A stretch of DNA of 64,000 nt from the NCBI GenBank assembly GCA_038503065.1, contig JBCAMK010000020.1, forward strand, positions 1,488,001 to 1,552,000, given 5' to 3'. Both the position numbers and the translations under genes were made by a program. The first letter of the stretch is position 1. The number at the start of each line of letters is the position of its first letter. Below are positions 1 through 9,475 of the stretch, one piece after another. A model generated the notes under the pieces. That model was not told the DNA's origin. It made no database searches and saw nothing but the letters and a program-made list of their open reading frames with translations. The DNA comes from Paragyromitra xinjiangensis (lineage: Eukaryota; Ascomycota; Pezizomycetes; Pezizales; Discinaceae).

Positions 1-460
1 GTTAGTTCAACGTCGAGGCTGCCATCGAGGTACATCCGTTCAAAGATCTTATTAGAGCCGATATACGAGGCGATCATTTTCTGGACTTGTCTTGATTCGA
101 GGAGCTGCGAGAGGCCGTGGCCGGGGGTGCCGGCGTTGTTGGATACTGCGGTTAGGGAGGTGATTGTGGGGGTGTCGCGGACGGCGTTGATTAATGTGTC
201 TGTGGGTGTTAGATGGGGGTTAAGTGGGGATGGGTAGGGTTACCTGGTACGCCGCAGACTCCGAAGCCGCCGCAGAGGAGGGTGTCGCCGCTTTTGAGGG
301 ACTTTATGGCTTCTTGGGGGGTTACGACTTTGGATTTGTAGTGGGAGGGTGGGGTGGAGAAGTAGCGGTGGAGGAGGCTGTTTGGTGGTTTGGGTAGTTG
401 TGGGGAGGGGGTTGATCTGAGTGCGCTGCGGGCATAGAGGGGGATTCGTTGGTTGAACAT
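1..460 (-). CDS. Succinyl-CoA:3-oxoacid/3-oxoadipate CoA-transferase, 5' part (runs off window)
   Basis: SCOT-family enzyme that moves CoA from succinyl-CoA to a 3-oxoacid; beside quinate genes the likely substrate is 3-oxoadipate (inference from context). Exon 1 is 244..460 and starts at an ATG complementary to 458-460. A 44-bp intron (200..243, GTAACC...CACAG) follows, and exon 2 runs 1..199 and continues beyond the window. The first ~40 residues are Arg/Ser-rich and lack acidic residues, ending around HRYFST, a typical mitochondrial presequence. Mature sequence begins KVVTPQEAIKSLKSGD and contains GGFGVCGVPDTLI and SNNAGTPGHGL, both characteristic of the SCOT alpha half. The catalytic glutamate lies in the beta half, outside the window. 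Whether it prefers acetoacetate or 3-oxoadipate cannot be told from this fragment. Confidence 0.9.
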
Positions 461-905
461 AGTGCGGTATTAGGTAGGGGCACAATTGAAGCGTAAGAAA
501 GCTCAGTGAAATGCGAATAGGAAGAATAGGGAATTGAGAAGGTTGAATAAAAACTTTGAGTGAATGCATTGCACCTGGGTAGTAATCTTGCTGCAGACTT
601 TTGTAAGCCTTAACAATGCTTACTCGGCATTTCCTACGGTAGTAGTTACTGTTTCACGTGACTTGCTACCGGAAAAGTCTTTTTCCGGCTTATCGGTTAT
701 CCGCTTGTGGGGCTGCCGATCGCGGGGTGAACTGTGTCGAATGCGGAAGTTCAGTGGGTGGTAGAGACTCGTCAAAGGGACAGAATATGATATTATTTCA
801 TTTGGAAAAAAAGCAATTGAGTCTAACTTTTGTATGTAGTTTGCGTCAAACAGCTTTCAAAAAGTATATAAAGTGGTAAAGAAGACAATCCCATCAATCA
901 GCCCT
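461..905. promoter_or_regulatory. SCOT upstream region and quinase 3' flank
   Basis: No convincing ORF. This 445-bp gap holds the promoter of the leftward CoA-transferase and the 3' flank of the leftward dehydroquinase. An inverted repeat, CCGGAAAA-GTCT-TTTTCCGG, lies at 669..688. It is followed by CTTATCGGTTATCC (690-703), which contains only a half-match to the QA-1F operator. Confidence 0.45.
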
Positions 906-1373
906 CTAATCCTTCTTCACCAAAGCCGCATCCTTCTCCTTCTCGATAATATATCCAAGTGCCGCACCATACCCATAAGTTCCCAACCCAGCAATAATTG
1001 CCACCGCCTTATCCGTGAAATAACTATGCGCTCTGAACGCCTCCCTCGTGTGAATATTCGAGACATGAACCTCAATGAACGGGATTGCGACACCGAGGAT
1101 TGCATCTCGGATTGCAATAGAGGTGTGTGTGTAAGCGCCCGGATTGATGATTACGAAGTCTACCTTTTCACCGCGCGCAGCATGTATGCGGTCGATGATT
1201 CCACCTTCATGGTTCGATTGGAAGGAGGAGAGGGTATGACCGGCGGCCGAGGCTTGTGCGGCGCAGGAGGCTTCGACGTCGGGGAGAGTTGTGTATCCGT
1301 AGATATGAGGCTCGCGGGTGCCGAGGAGGTTTAGGTTGGGGCCGTTGATGAGGAGGATTTTGATTGCAGGCAT
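906..1373 (-). CDS. qutE: Catabolic 3-dehydroquinate dehydratase, type II (QutE/qa-2)
   Basis: Type II dehydroquinase that dehydrates 3-dehydroquinate to 3-dehydroshikimate in quinate breakdown; cytosolic dodecamer in the family. The start chosen is ATG at 1373 ([18 protein letters not shown]), giving 155 aa, the usual fungal length of about 150. The open frame extends 60 codons upstream as Pro/Ser-rich sequence unlike the family. Signature pieces are visible: [16 protein letters not shown] with the catalytic Tyr loop, [28 protein letters not shown] and [17 protein letters not shown] (His/Arg active-site segment). No intron. It is divergent from the dehydroshikimate dehydratase gene across 477 bp, so the two probably share control elements. 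Catalytic residues appear intact. Confidence 0.95.
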   Translation of the reverse strand: MPAIKILLINGPNLNLLGTREPHIYGYTTLPDVEASCAAQASAAGHTLSSFQSNHEGGIIDRIHAARGEKVDFVIINPGAYTHTSIAIRDAILGVAIPFIEVHVSNIHTREAFRAHSYFTDKAVAIIAGLGTYGYGAALGYIIEKEKDAALVKKD

Positions 1374-1850
1374 TTTGGAAGAGTTGGGGTAAGGAGGTTT
1401 GGGGTGTTTAGGATGTGATTGACTTGGTTTGGGAGGTGTTTGCTGAGCGGGAGTAGCTAGGTTGGTAGTAAAGTGGCAGATAACTTCTGATAGGTGGGCA
1501 AGAGGTGATAGCGGTCTCGGATACTGCGGTAATATGGTAATGGGAGTTTCCAATCAAATTATTACCAACTATCTGACGTAAAGCGATTGGAACCCCGCTG
1601 TGATTTCGTGCCTATCCACACCCGCCACAACTCAATAAGCTCGGCAGATCGTAGGAGTGGAGGCACGGTTATCTGCGGGTATAGAGTTTCAATCATTGCC
1701 AACAAGTTTTGCCGCATAAAACTTCTTCCGGCGCGATCATCACCACTTCACTATCATCTAAAACCTACAAAACTACAAATGACCCAACTCGTTTCAAATC
1801 TCATCTCAAATCCATCCCACTCATCCCACTCGTAATTTGCTACCCTCACG
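1374..1850. promoter_or_regulatory. Divergent promoter between quinase and dehydratase genes
   Basis: A 477-bp region separates two divergent quinate-pathway genes. No strong QA-1F 16-mer was found; the nearest segment (CACGGTTATCTGCGGGTA, about 1662-1680) keeps only a degenerate half-site. Pyrimidine-rich sequence around 1735-1850 precedes the rightward start codon. Confidence 0.5.
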
Positions 1851-2924
1851 ATGCTCCCCCCATCCTACTCCGGGCGCTCCCTCGCCGACCAACTCCCTCT
1901 TGGCATAGCTTCCATGAACCTCGGTCGTGCCGCCTTTCATGAGCTCGAACCCAAAATGGCCGCCGCAGCCGCAGCTGGATTCAAAGGGATTGAAGCCTTC
2001 TACGAAGATATCAAAATCCCCGCACGCCGTGAAACTGCCGCCAATGGTGGTGAATTCTTCGACAACCTACTCAAGTCTGCGCAGATTTTTAGAGATCTCT
2101 GCGATAGGTACAACCTCACGATTTTCGTGTTCCAACCGTTCAAGAACTACGATGGTTTATTATCTCAACAACGCCATGACGAGAAGATTGCCAAGCTGAA
2201 AAACTGGTTCAAGATTGCGAAGATCCTAGGGACAGACACGATTCAAATCCCGTCGATGTTTCATCAAGACCCAACTGTTGCAACTGGAGACCACGACAAG
2301 ATTGTAGCTGATCTGATTGAAGTTTCAGATTTAGGGGCGAAGGAGAACCCGCCGATTCGGTTTGCGTATGAGGTTATGGCTTGGGGTGCACACGTTGATA
2401 CCTGGCAAGATGCGTGGAAGATTACCAAAAAAGTCAACAGACCAAACTTTGGGATGTGTCTTGACACCTACCAGATCCTTGCCAATGTTTGGGCCGATGT
2501 CACTAGCGAATCTGGAGTCCGACCAAACGCGGATAAGCTCCTTCAGGCCGACATCGATGAGTTCCTTCGTGAAGTTCCTCTAGATAAAGTTTACTATGTC
2601 CAGCTCGCCGATGCAGCGCGTATCTCACCGCCACTGAGTCCTAGCCATGAGTGGTATGACCCGAAGCAGAAGTACACTATGACATGGTCGAGGAATGCAC
2701 GCTTGTTCCCGTTCGAAGAGGACCGCGGTGGGTATCTGCCGGTGTTGAAAATGCTGGAGATGTGGATTTTCGAATGGGGATATAGGGGATGGGTGAGCAT
2801 GGAGTTGTTCAATAGGAGTATGGCAGATCCGGATCCAACTGTGCCGGTAGCGCATGCGCAGAGGGGGGCAGCGAGTTGGAGGAAGTGTATTAAGGCGTTG
2901 AAGTTGGATGAAACAGCAGCATAG
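1851..2924 (+). CDS. qutC: 3-dehydroshikimate dehydratase (QutC/qa-4)
   Basis: Converts 3-dehydroshikimate to protocatechuate, the committed step that links quinate degradation to the beta-ketoadipate pathway. It is an intronless 357-aa TIM-barrel protein of the sugar-phosphate isomerase/epimerase (AP-endonuclease 2) fold, close to the ~350 aa of fungal QutC. Visible signatures are LGIASMNLGR near the N-terminus, GFKGIEAFYEDI with the metal-site Glu, FQPFKNYDG, IQIPSMFHQ, FAYEVMAWG with a metal-site Glu, MCLDTYQILA and VSMELFNRS near the C-terminus. The start at 1851 follows CTCACG; an internal Met (MNLGR, codon 22) is a weaker alternative. The gene is divergent from the dehydroquinase, and its 3' end faces about 1.4 kb without a recognisable gene. 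Confidence 0.95.
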   Translation: MLPPSYSGRSLADQLPLGIASMNLGRAAFHELEPKMAAAAAAGFKGIEAFYEDIKIPARRETAANGGEFFDNLLKSAQIFRDLCDRYNLTIFVFQPFKNYDGLLSQQRHDEKIAKLKNWFKIAKILGTDTIQIPSMFHQDPTVATGDHDKIVADLIEVSDLGAKENPPIRFAYEVMAWGAHVDTWQDAWKITKKVNRPNFGMCLDTYQILANVWADVTSESGVRPNADKLLQADIDEFLREVPLDKVYYVQLADAARISPPLSPSHEWYDPKQKYTMTWSRNARLFPFEEDRGGYLPVLKMLEMWIFEWGYRGWVSMELFNRSMADPDPTVPVAHAQRGAASWRKCIKALKLDETAA

Positions 2925-4331
2925 AGGGACTATCTCGGTGTTTATGTGAAATAGGGTTTCTTTTAGGTTTTCTTTTTTGTGTCTTTTGATGTCTCGAGAA
3001 TGACGGTTTCTGTTTGTAAGTCTGAAGAAATTTTAGTCAATGCAGCAACTTCTGCTTTGTATAAATTTCCAGGAGGGCACTTGGGTCGGCTAATCCGAAA
3101 ACAGTTGTGGAATTAGCTTCATGGCCTCTAGAGCACGGATGAGGCTGATGAAAATTGGCATGAAATTTTATGGGATCAGCCAGCTCACAATTCCTCCCAC
3201 CAGCAGCACTGCCATTCTTACACACATCCCAATTGTGCAAGTAGCTGGAAATCCGGGGCATTACTAAGTACCTATGTATGAACCGTGTAGCATACAGGGG
3301 TCGTTGCTTAGTCATGCAATACGGTGAGATGAACGGAGCCTAATTATAAGACGACCACAAGAGATATTTCGTAGTAATCAAGAACGATATCAGAGCGAGC
3401 AGAGAGGAGCTCTCTGAGTCTAAATTGTTTGGGCAACAATAGGGCTGTATGTTTTGTGGATGCATGGAGTATCACTCATTGCATGACTAAGCGCCTGCAC
3501 CCGTACCTAGGTTTACGCAGAGAAGCCAGACTTATTTTTGCGCTAGTACACGTGACCCAGCGTTTAAATAGGCCCGCATGACTTCCTTTCTTTAATCCTT
3601 TACAACCACGAACCACGAACCACGAACAGCGAACGACGAGCAACGAGCATCCATAAACTCACGAACACTGAGCCGGATAAGCCTTTCAACATGCCTATGA
3701 CCAATATCCTTAGGTCCTAGACAACCGCTGCTACTAGATCATCAATCACCAACTCAGTGCTATGCACGCTCACCCTATAAGGGTGTTTTTTGTAAGAATA
3801 TGCTTAGTTGAGCGCCTCGAAAACTACCTTCCTAGTCTGTATTTGGTGGGCCTTCTCAACGAACCTTCTTTGTTGGGCTAGGCTACCCTTCCTATAATAA
3901 TATTCTTCTACGTTCTCGGTCCCGACTCCCGATGGTATTCTTATAGAGCAATTGTACTGTAGTCGATTCGGGGTGATGGGTGCCCATCGGTTTGGCTCGA
4001 CAGTTGGCCCCATACGGAATCTATACTACCAAGTCAGCTCCGATTGTCTACTGTATAGAGTTAAGTATACTAACTAGGCTATTTGTGATAGCTCGCAAGA
4101 GGCACCGACAGACAGGGAGCTGAGCCTTCTAGTGTGAAGAGTCCTGTAGGCAGGACTACCAATGGAACTAGACTTGATCAACTCGTGGTAGTAAGAACAC
4201 GCACCGATATATCTCACCAGCAGCGCTCTGATAATTGGCTAGGGTTTAGCCTGTCCTTGGTGGCCGTCTAAAATCTGTTTTCCAAAGTCGATGATGGCTT
4301 CGGAAGGTTAGAAATAGGTAGGATACGGCAT
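2925..4331. other. Intergenic, no supported gene
   Basis: About 1.4 kb in which all open frames are short and unlike known proteins. The only visible structure is a short array of near-identical CCACGAA/CGACGAG-like heptamers at about 3603-3650 just after TTTACAA, and several AT-rich stretches. Probably intergenic sequence with eroded repeats. Confidence 0.5.
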
Positions 4332-4718
4332 ATGGAACCCGCAAATATCGCCCACCAGCTTGCACAGGTGCAAGAGTAGCTTAACTAGATAGAACAAAAC
4401 CAACAGAATATCCTTCGGCAGCTGTCATGTTGGTATGTACATTTGTGTCATATCTTTTAAAAGTAGAACTTAGTACTGACATAAAAATAGCGAGAATAAC
4501 AATCTTGCCCGTCTCTTTGACGTTGCCGGCGGGACACGTAGGTTAGAGCCGCTGTATGATGTCGATAATGAGCTTGTTGGTGATTTTCTCCAGATAAGTG
4601 CTAATACCAATGAACTAAATGGTAAGTCAGATTCATGCCAAATAAATATCTGATTCAAACTAAATGATGTATACTAGGTGTAGCTGTCAATGCTTTACTT
4701 CGGGTATTAGGGCTGTAG
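4332..4718 (+). pseudogene. RIP-like relic of a two-intron fungal gene
   Basis: Three exons keep one reading frame through two well-formed introns: exon 1 4332..4432, intron 4433..4490 (GTATGT...AAATAG), exon 2 4491..4621, intron 4622..4677 (GTAAGT...ACTAG), exon 3 from 4678. Exon 1 reads MEPANIAHQLAQVQE, then TAG, LN, TAG, IEQNQQNILRQLS. Exon 2 reads NNLARLFDVAGGTRRLEPLY and on to a NTNELN end. Exon 3 reads GVAVNALLRVLGL, then TAG. The stops sit where Gln codons fit the heptad-like Gln-rich pattern, so CAG-to-TAG (CpA-to-TpA) changes are the simplest explanation. The original family was not identified. Homology may extend to about 4890 in another frame (SDLHEPSQLELPVNGRV). Confidence 0.6.
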
Positions 4719-5875
4719 GTAGTGATCTCCACGAGCCGAGCCAGCTCGAACTGCCGGTCAACGGGAGAGTTAAAGTCAGGAGAAAGAGGCTCCGTAGGTA
4801 TATTAGACTTATGACAATACGAGTGTATAGAGGGATGGAAGAGACAATAGAAGGTATAACCAACAAATTAATGATACGCAAGCATAAATAGATTACAGAT
4901 CAATTTACAGCATTCTCGCTCAGGACTTGTTCACTTCAAGATCAAAATTGGAGTCATGCCCCGAGAAGAAAACCCCGAAGCACGCGCCGAATTTCGCGTA
5001 GCAAAAGAATTAAACACTGACTAGGGCAGGTAAATAATACATTAGAGATGAACATGAGGCTAGTATGAGTTTCAGTGCTCCAAGACCCAATGCCGAGATT
5101 GTGAATGGTCTAGAACAAAAAATTCTGGTCATCAGCTCTTTTCTCAGCGGCAAAATTTCCGACATGGCTTCCCGAGCTCAGATAAAATCATCATCTCAAA
5201 TCAAGTACCACCTGCACCATTCAGCTTCTCTTGCAATCTATATGATCGCCTCCGAATATCAGGACATCCGCACGCATATGGCTCCACATGCATATCGGAC
5301 GAGATGATTACCTTTCCCTTGTGTTTTTTTACAAAGCCAATACAACAGGTTTAAAAATTTTCCAACAGGCATCTAGTTCGAAGTAACCAGGAATTCACAA
5401 TGTAGGTGTTTGGATCGATCATATGTGTTGGCAATATCACCTGGGTCTGCCGGTTCGTGCACGGGGAGATCCTGGGTTCTATCATCCGGCAGCAATAGCG
5501 ACCCTGAAAAGTCCTTAGATACGTTATCTGTCTGTTTAGGTTTTCACGCTCTACGGTTGATACTCATAATACTTATGAAATGCATCATGGGCGGTGTGTT
5601 GCGATTGGGGTTCTTGTAATTGAATATGGGTTCGACCATCACGTGTGATAGTTCAAAGACTGCACCCGAAAATGGCTCTAGTGAAAGTTCCTTCTCCTTT
5701 ACAATTGACTCCCTTGAACAAGCTGGAAGTGGGCGCTACGTGGTGGGTTTCAAACGCCCTTGCGTTGTGATGGCAGCCCAAAACAAGAACAGAAGTAGAT
5801 TGACACTTATCCAACTATATTTACACGTCTCCGGAACAGCGGAGAGGAAAAAGTGGTTTTTTAATGCTCAACCAA
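4719..5875. other. Intergenic, no supported gene
   Basis: Only short open frames, without recognisable domains. An 80-codon frame at 5065..5307 starts with a plausible ATG but resembles no family I know and is not called. Confidence 0.45.
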
Positions 5876-6787
5876 TCAATTGATGAATTTCGACGCATCC
5901 GCCGCAGCCCTCAGCGCCTCCCACGCTGCTTGATGGGGAATCTTCTTTGCCTTCTCCTTCCCACACCACAGTGTGTATTGCTCATCCACCTGCCACCCAA
6001 TGATATTAATCCCCTCGACCGTCTTCCACTCCAGCTCTCTCGCACACTTCAACAGCCTCGTATTCCGTGGATTAAAACACATGTCTAGGAACGCGCCCCT
6101 CCCCTCCACCGGCGTATTCGTGAGGACATGCTTCACGATATTAAACCCCTCAATCTCACTCTCCGTCTTCGGCTCAAAATCAGGAACCGTGCCAACAATA
6201 TAGCTCGGAAGTTGCTCAACCGGGATCCCCTGTGCCTGAGCGAGTGATTCGACATGCACCAAAGTTGGACTATTGGCGCCGTAAGCGCGGGAATCAGCCT
6301 GCAGGTCCGCAACTTCCTGTTCATCGCGGTTGACAATATAGATAGTTTTGCAACCCAAATGCGCAAACAAAGCGTACACCGCTGCTCTACTCGCACCCCC
6401 AGCGCCAATAACCATCGCCGGTTTCCCCACTCCCATGCGAGTAGCACTTCGTAAACACTCGAGGACACCAATCCAGTCGGTGTTACTGCCTACCAGCTTG
6501 CCCTCTTTCAGGTACACGTTGTTGCATGATCCTAGTGTGGTGCAGCGCTCGTCGAGTTCGTCAAGGAGGGGCATGATGGTTTTTTTGTACGGCATGGTGA
6601 CGACGCCGCCGGCGAAGTCGGGTTGGCGGAAGACGGAGATGAGGTGGGTGAGGGAGTCGGTGTCGAGGAGCTTGAAGGTCCATGGGAGGGAGAGGGCATT
6701 GGCGATAGTTTGGTGTACGGTGGGTGCGATGGAGTGTTTGATGCCTTTTCCGGCGAGGTAGTAGTATTTTTGATCTGGGGTGGACAT
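5876..6787 (-). CDS. Quinate/shikimate dehydrogenase paralogue
   Basis: An intronless 303-aa member of the shikimate/quinate dehydrogenase family, which oxidises quinate or shikimate with NAD(P)+. The N-terminal substrate domain has GKGIKHSIAPTVHQ and VVTMPYKKT with the catalytic Lys. GSNTDWIG holds the catalytic Asp. The dinucleotide motif GAGGASRAAVYAL comes next, followed by IYIVNRDEQEV at the cofactor-specificity position, and the C-terminus has GWQVDEQYTLW. The usual second Ser of the substrate pocket (HSxSP) is Ala here. It is more divergent than the dehydrogenase at 13587 and may use shikimate, quinate or a related cyclitol; substrate cannot be assigned. It is divergent from the fused gene at 7795, with the QA-1F-like operator between them. 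Confidence 0.88.
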   Translation of the reverse strand: MSTPDQKYYYLAGKGIKHSIAPTVHQTIANALSLPWTFKLLDTDSLTHLISVFRQPDFAGGVVTMPYKKTIMPLLDELDERCTTLGSCNNVYLKEGKLVGSNTDWIGVLECLRSATRMGVGKPAMVIGAGGASRAAVYALFAHLGCKTIYIVNRDEQEVADLQADSRAYGANSPTLVHVESLAQAQGIPVEQLPSYIVGTVPDFEPKTESEIEGFNIVKHVLTNTPVEGRGAFLDMCFNPRNTRLLKCARELEWKTVEGINIIGWQVDEQYTLWCGKEKAKKIPHQAAWEALRAAADASKFIN

Positions 6788-7108
6788 TGGGAATGGTGGG
6801 GAGTGGGATAGGGATGGGAACGGCCGAGATGGCTAGGCTTGGGAGGGATATTTCGTTAGGTAATATGGGGGAGGATATGATGATTTTAGTCTCAGGAAGG
6901 TTTTGTCGGCTGCCGTATATGAAAGAGGTATGAGCTAAAATCCGTCTCGAGTGATCATGTTAAGAACAGAATTAATGAGTCAGATTTCCATAAAGCGGAG
7001 GTCCCTCCCAAGTCTCGGCATCCATTTCCAAAATTCCCGAAAAAAACCGTCCCTTTGCAGTATCGTATGTTGCGTTCTGCTGATCATGGTGTTGAGTTAC
7101 TATTTGTA

Positions 7109-7124
7109 GGATAAACCTTTATCC
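7109..7124. promoter_or_regulatory. QA-1F/QutA-type activator site
   Basis: GGATAAACCTTTATCC matches the published Neurospora qa activator consensus GGRTAARYRYTTATCC at 15 of 16 positions; the single mismatch is in the central RYRY. Both GGATAA/TTATCC half-sites are perfect. It lies midway between two divergent quinate-cluster genes, as expected for a shared Zn2Cys6 activator site. Confidence 0.75.
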
Positions 7125-7138
7125 ACCTTGACTGCCGA

Positions 7139-7154
7139 GGATAATGATTACCCC
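7139..7154. promoter_or_regulatory. Possible second, degenerate activator site
   Basis: GGATAATGATTACCCC retains one perfect half-site and a poor second half. Its centre is 30 bp, about three helical turns, from the 7109 site, which is the only reason to record it. Confidence 0.3.
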
Positions 7155-7794
7155 ACGGGGAGACAAGGGTGCCATGGGCTAAGCGAGACTGCTGCGAGTC
7201 ACATCCCGCTTCTGGGGCTGAAAAGGTCACAAGTCTTGGAGCGGCCAAAGCGTTGGCGAGACATTAGTAGTCTTACAAATGCTATGGGAATCAGCTCGGA
7301 AGAGTTCTTACCCGCGAAACTATTGCTCCGGTAGCATTTGGGTCCCAGTTCTGCGGAGAAACAATACCTTTCTGGAAATCTACAAGTGAATTCTTCAAGC
7401 GAAACCCTGATGTGGGGTTTCGCAAAGATACTTTGAGGGGCTCTTGGGGACCTTAGAAAGAGCTCACTTGTTACAATTGGTTATCTAATCGAAAAGCTAG
7501 CTATTGCATTAAGATTCAGAGAACTACGCTGACTCTCGCGGCGCTGAAGCTTCGAGTACCCCTCGCAAAATACAAAGCTCTAGCGCTGGTGTTCTACCTA
7601 TCATATTAGCTAAAGGTTTAAGAAATTGACACCCTCCGCAAATCTCCTACATCTCACTGATCTAATTTGACTTCCTGAAATACGAGTTTCAAGGTACATC
7701 CTCTCAAGAGCTTCATCTAAAACCTTCAATTGCAATAGCTTAAACCTAAAAATTAGGCGGAGTTACCCCGAGCTCAAGCTACCAGGAACTCACC

Positions 7795-9475
7795 ATGATT
7801 TCCAAAACCACTTCCTCAGACTCCCTCACCACCGACATAATCTTCGCCAACCATGCCTCGAACCAAAAGACCTATATTCTCCCTCTCACATTCCCCTCTA
7901 TCACACTCGCAATCCCAAACTTAACACGCAGGTCCTATGGCACCGACATTTGGGAGATGCGTGCAGACCTTCTAAGTCCTTCCACCGAACCTATAGGCAT
8001 CTCTAACTTACCTCCGTTGGGGTTTGTCAAAGAGCAAATTTCACTACTACAACAGCATTCCGATTTACCGATCTTGTTTACGATTCGCACTATTTCACAA
8101 GGCGGAAAGTTTCCTGATGACGAAGCTCAATTAGCATTGGATATGATGCTTGCTGCGGTGGAGGCGGGCTGCGAGTATATTGATGTGGAGATTGAATGGC
8201 CGGAAAGCCTAATTGCGGAGATGAACCAGAAGAAAGGGGATAGTAAGGTAATTGCGAGTTTCCATGATTGGATCGGTGGGATTCGGTGGAGTGGTGAGGG
8301 CTTGAAAGAGAAGTATATATTGGCAGACAGGATGGGTGGTTAGTTACATCGACATCTATTCTCTTTAAGGACTGCTTACTGATATTAGGAATAGACATCA
8401 TCAAACTCAGCATTCTCGCAGCTGACATCAACGATGCGCACGAACTTGCCCTCTTCGTCCGATCCCACTCCCACTCCCCACTCGCACCAAAACCCCTCCT
8501 CGCAGTCGGAATGGGTCCCCACGGCCAACTCTCTCGCATCACCTCCCCCATATCCCTCGTCACCCACACCACCATGTCCCCCTCCGCACCCGGCCAACTA
8601 ACCCTCTCCCAAAACGTAACTTCCACATCTTCGGCAACAATATCTCACACTCCCTCTCCCCAGCCCTCCACAACGCAGCTTTCATAGAACTCGGTCTCCC
8701 CCATTTCTACCGCATCCACGAAACCGAAAACGTAGACGAAGAAGTCCGCCACATGATTGACGATCCCGCCTTCGGCGGCGCGTCAGTGACGTTCCCACAT
8801 AAGCTCCAAATCGGAAAATACCTCCAAGGATCCTCCCCCTCTGCTACCCTAATCAGCGCTGTCAACACCGTCGTCGTTAAGACTGACCCAAAGACCGGGA
8901 GACGGGTGCTGTGGGGCGATAATACCGATTGGCTTGGGATCAAATCGTGTATTGAAACGAACTGGCCGCTTCTAGGAGGGGTGGTAGCGGAGGCGGCGGT
9001 GGTGATTGGTGCCGGGGGTGCGAGTCGTGCTGCGTGTTATGCGGTGCAGATGTTGGGTGTGAGGAAGGTCTATTTGGTCAATCGGGCGAGGGCGAAGTCG
9101 GAATTGCTGGCGGGGAATTTCCCGGGGTTGGAGTTTGAACATTTTGGTTCTTTTGGTGAGTTTACTGGGGATGTAGTGCCGGTGCCGAGGATTGTTGTTG
9201 GGTGTGTTCCGGCGGATGATTTTGTGGAAGGGGATATTCCGAGGGGGTTTTTCGAGGGGGCAGAGGGTGGGGTGGTGGTGGAGATGGCGTATAGGCCGTT
9301 GGTGACGGCGTTGATGAAGGTTTCGAAGGGGTATGAGGGGTGGAGGTGTGTGGGGGGGACGGACGTGTTAAAGGAGCAGGCTTATCATCAGTTTAGGATG
9401 TGGACGGGGAGGAGGGCACCAGTGCAGGTTATGGCGGATGCGATGGATGCAGCGGTGAGTGCGAAGAGGAAATAG
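7795..9475 (+). pseudogene. Fused type I 3-dehydroquinase / shikimate dehydrogenase, frameshifted linker
   Basis: Resembles the last two domains of pentafunctional AROM. Exon 1 7795..8338, a 50-bp intron (8339..8388, GTTAGT...ATTAG), then exon 2. The dehydroquinase half (~255 aa) keeps WEMRADLL, FTIRTISQGGKFPDD, ASFHDW (catalytic His) and DIIKLS (Schiff-base Lys), ending with APGQLTLSQ. The dehydrogenase half starts FHIFGNNISHSLSPALHN at 8621 and keeps VTFPHK, DNTDWLG and VIGAGGASRAACYAV. The halves are in different frames: an indel near 8613-8620 shifts the frame by one base, and the dozen or so residues usual between these blocks in AROM are absent. The upstream frame then stops at about 8685. 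The shikimate-kinase-like domain of the quinate repressor QutR/qa-1S is missing. It may be a recent pseudogene or a sequencing error over an active bifunctional enzyme. Confidence 0.75.

Larger units (their letters stand above)
6788..7794. promoter_or_regulatory. 1-kb divergent promoter in the quinate cluster
   Basis: Region between the leftward dehydrogenase and the rightward fused gene. It has no supported ORF and carries the operator-like sites annotated at 7109 and 7139. Confidence 0.55.

Noticed and set aside
688..703. GGCTTATCGGTTATCC as a QA-1F site
   Set aside because: Only one half-site matches; four of 16 positions disagree.
1374..1553. Longer N-terminus for the type II dehydroquinase
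   Set aside because: The 60 extra residues are Pro/Ser-rich and lie before the family's normal start, [15 protein letters not shown].
8616..8663. A GT...CCCCAG stretch that could be a 48-bp intron joining the two halves of the fused dehydroquinase/dehydrogenase gene
   Set aside because: It would remove the conserved FHIFGNNISHSLSP block and leaves the frame running into a TAG at about 8685, so it does not repair the gene.
7795..9475. Calling this gene the quinate repressor QutR/qa-1S
   Set aside because: The repressor has an additional N-terminal shikimate-kinase-like domain and has typically lost catalytic residues; here the N-terminus begins directly at the dehydroquinase domain and catalytic residues are kept.
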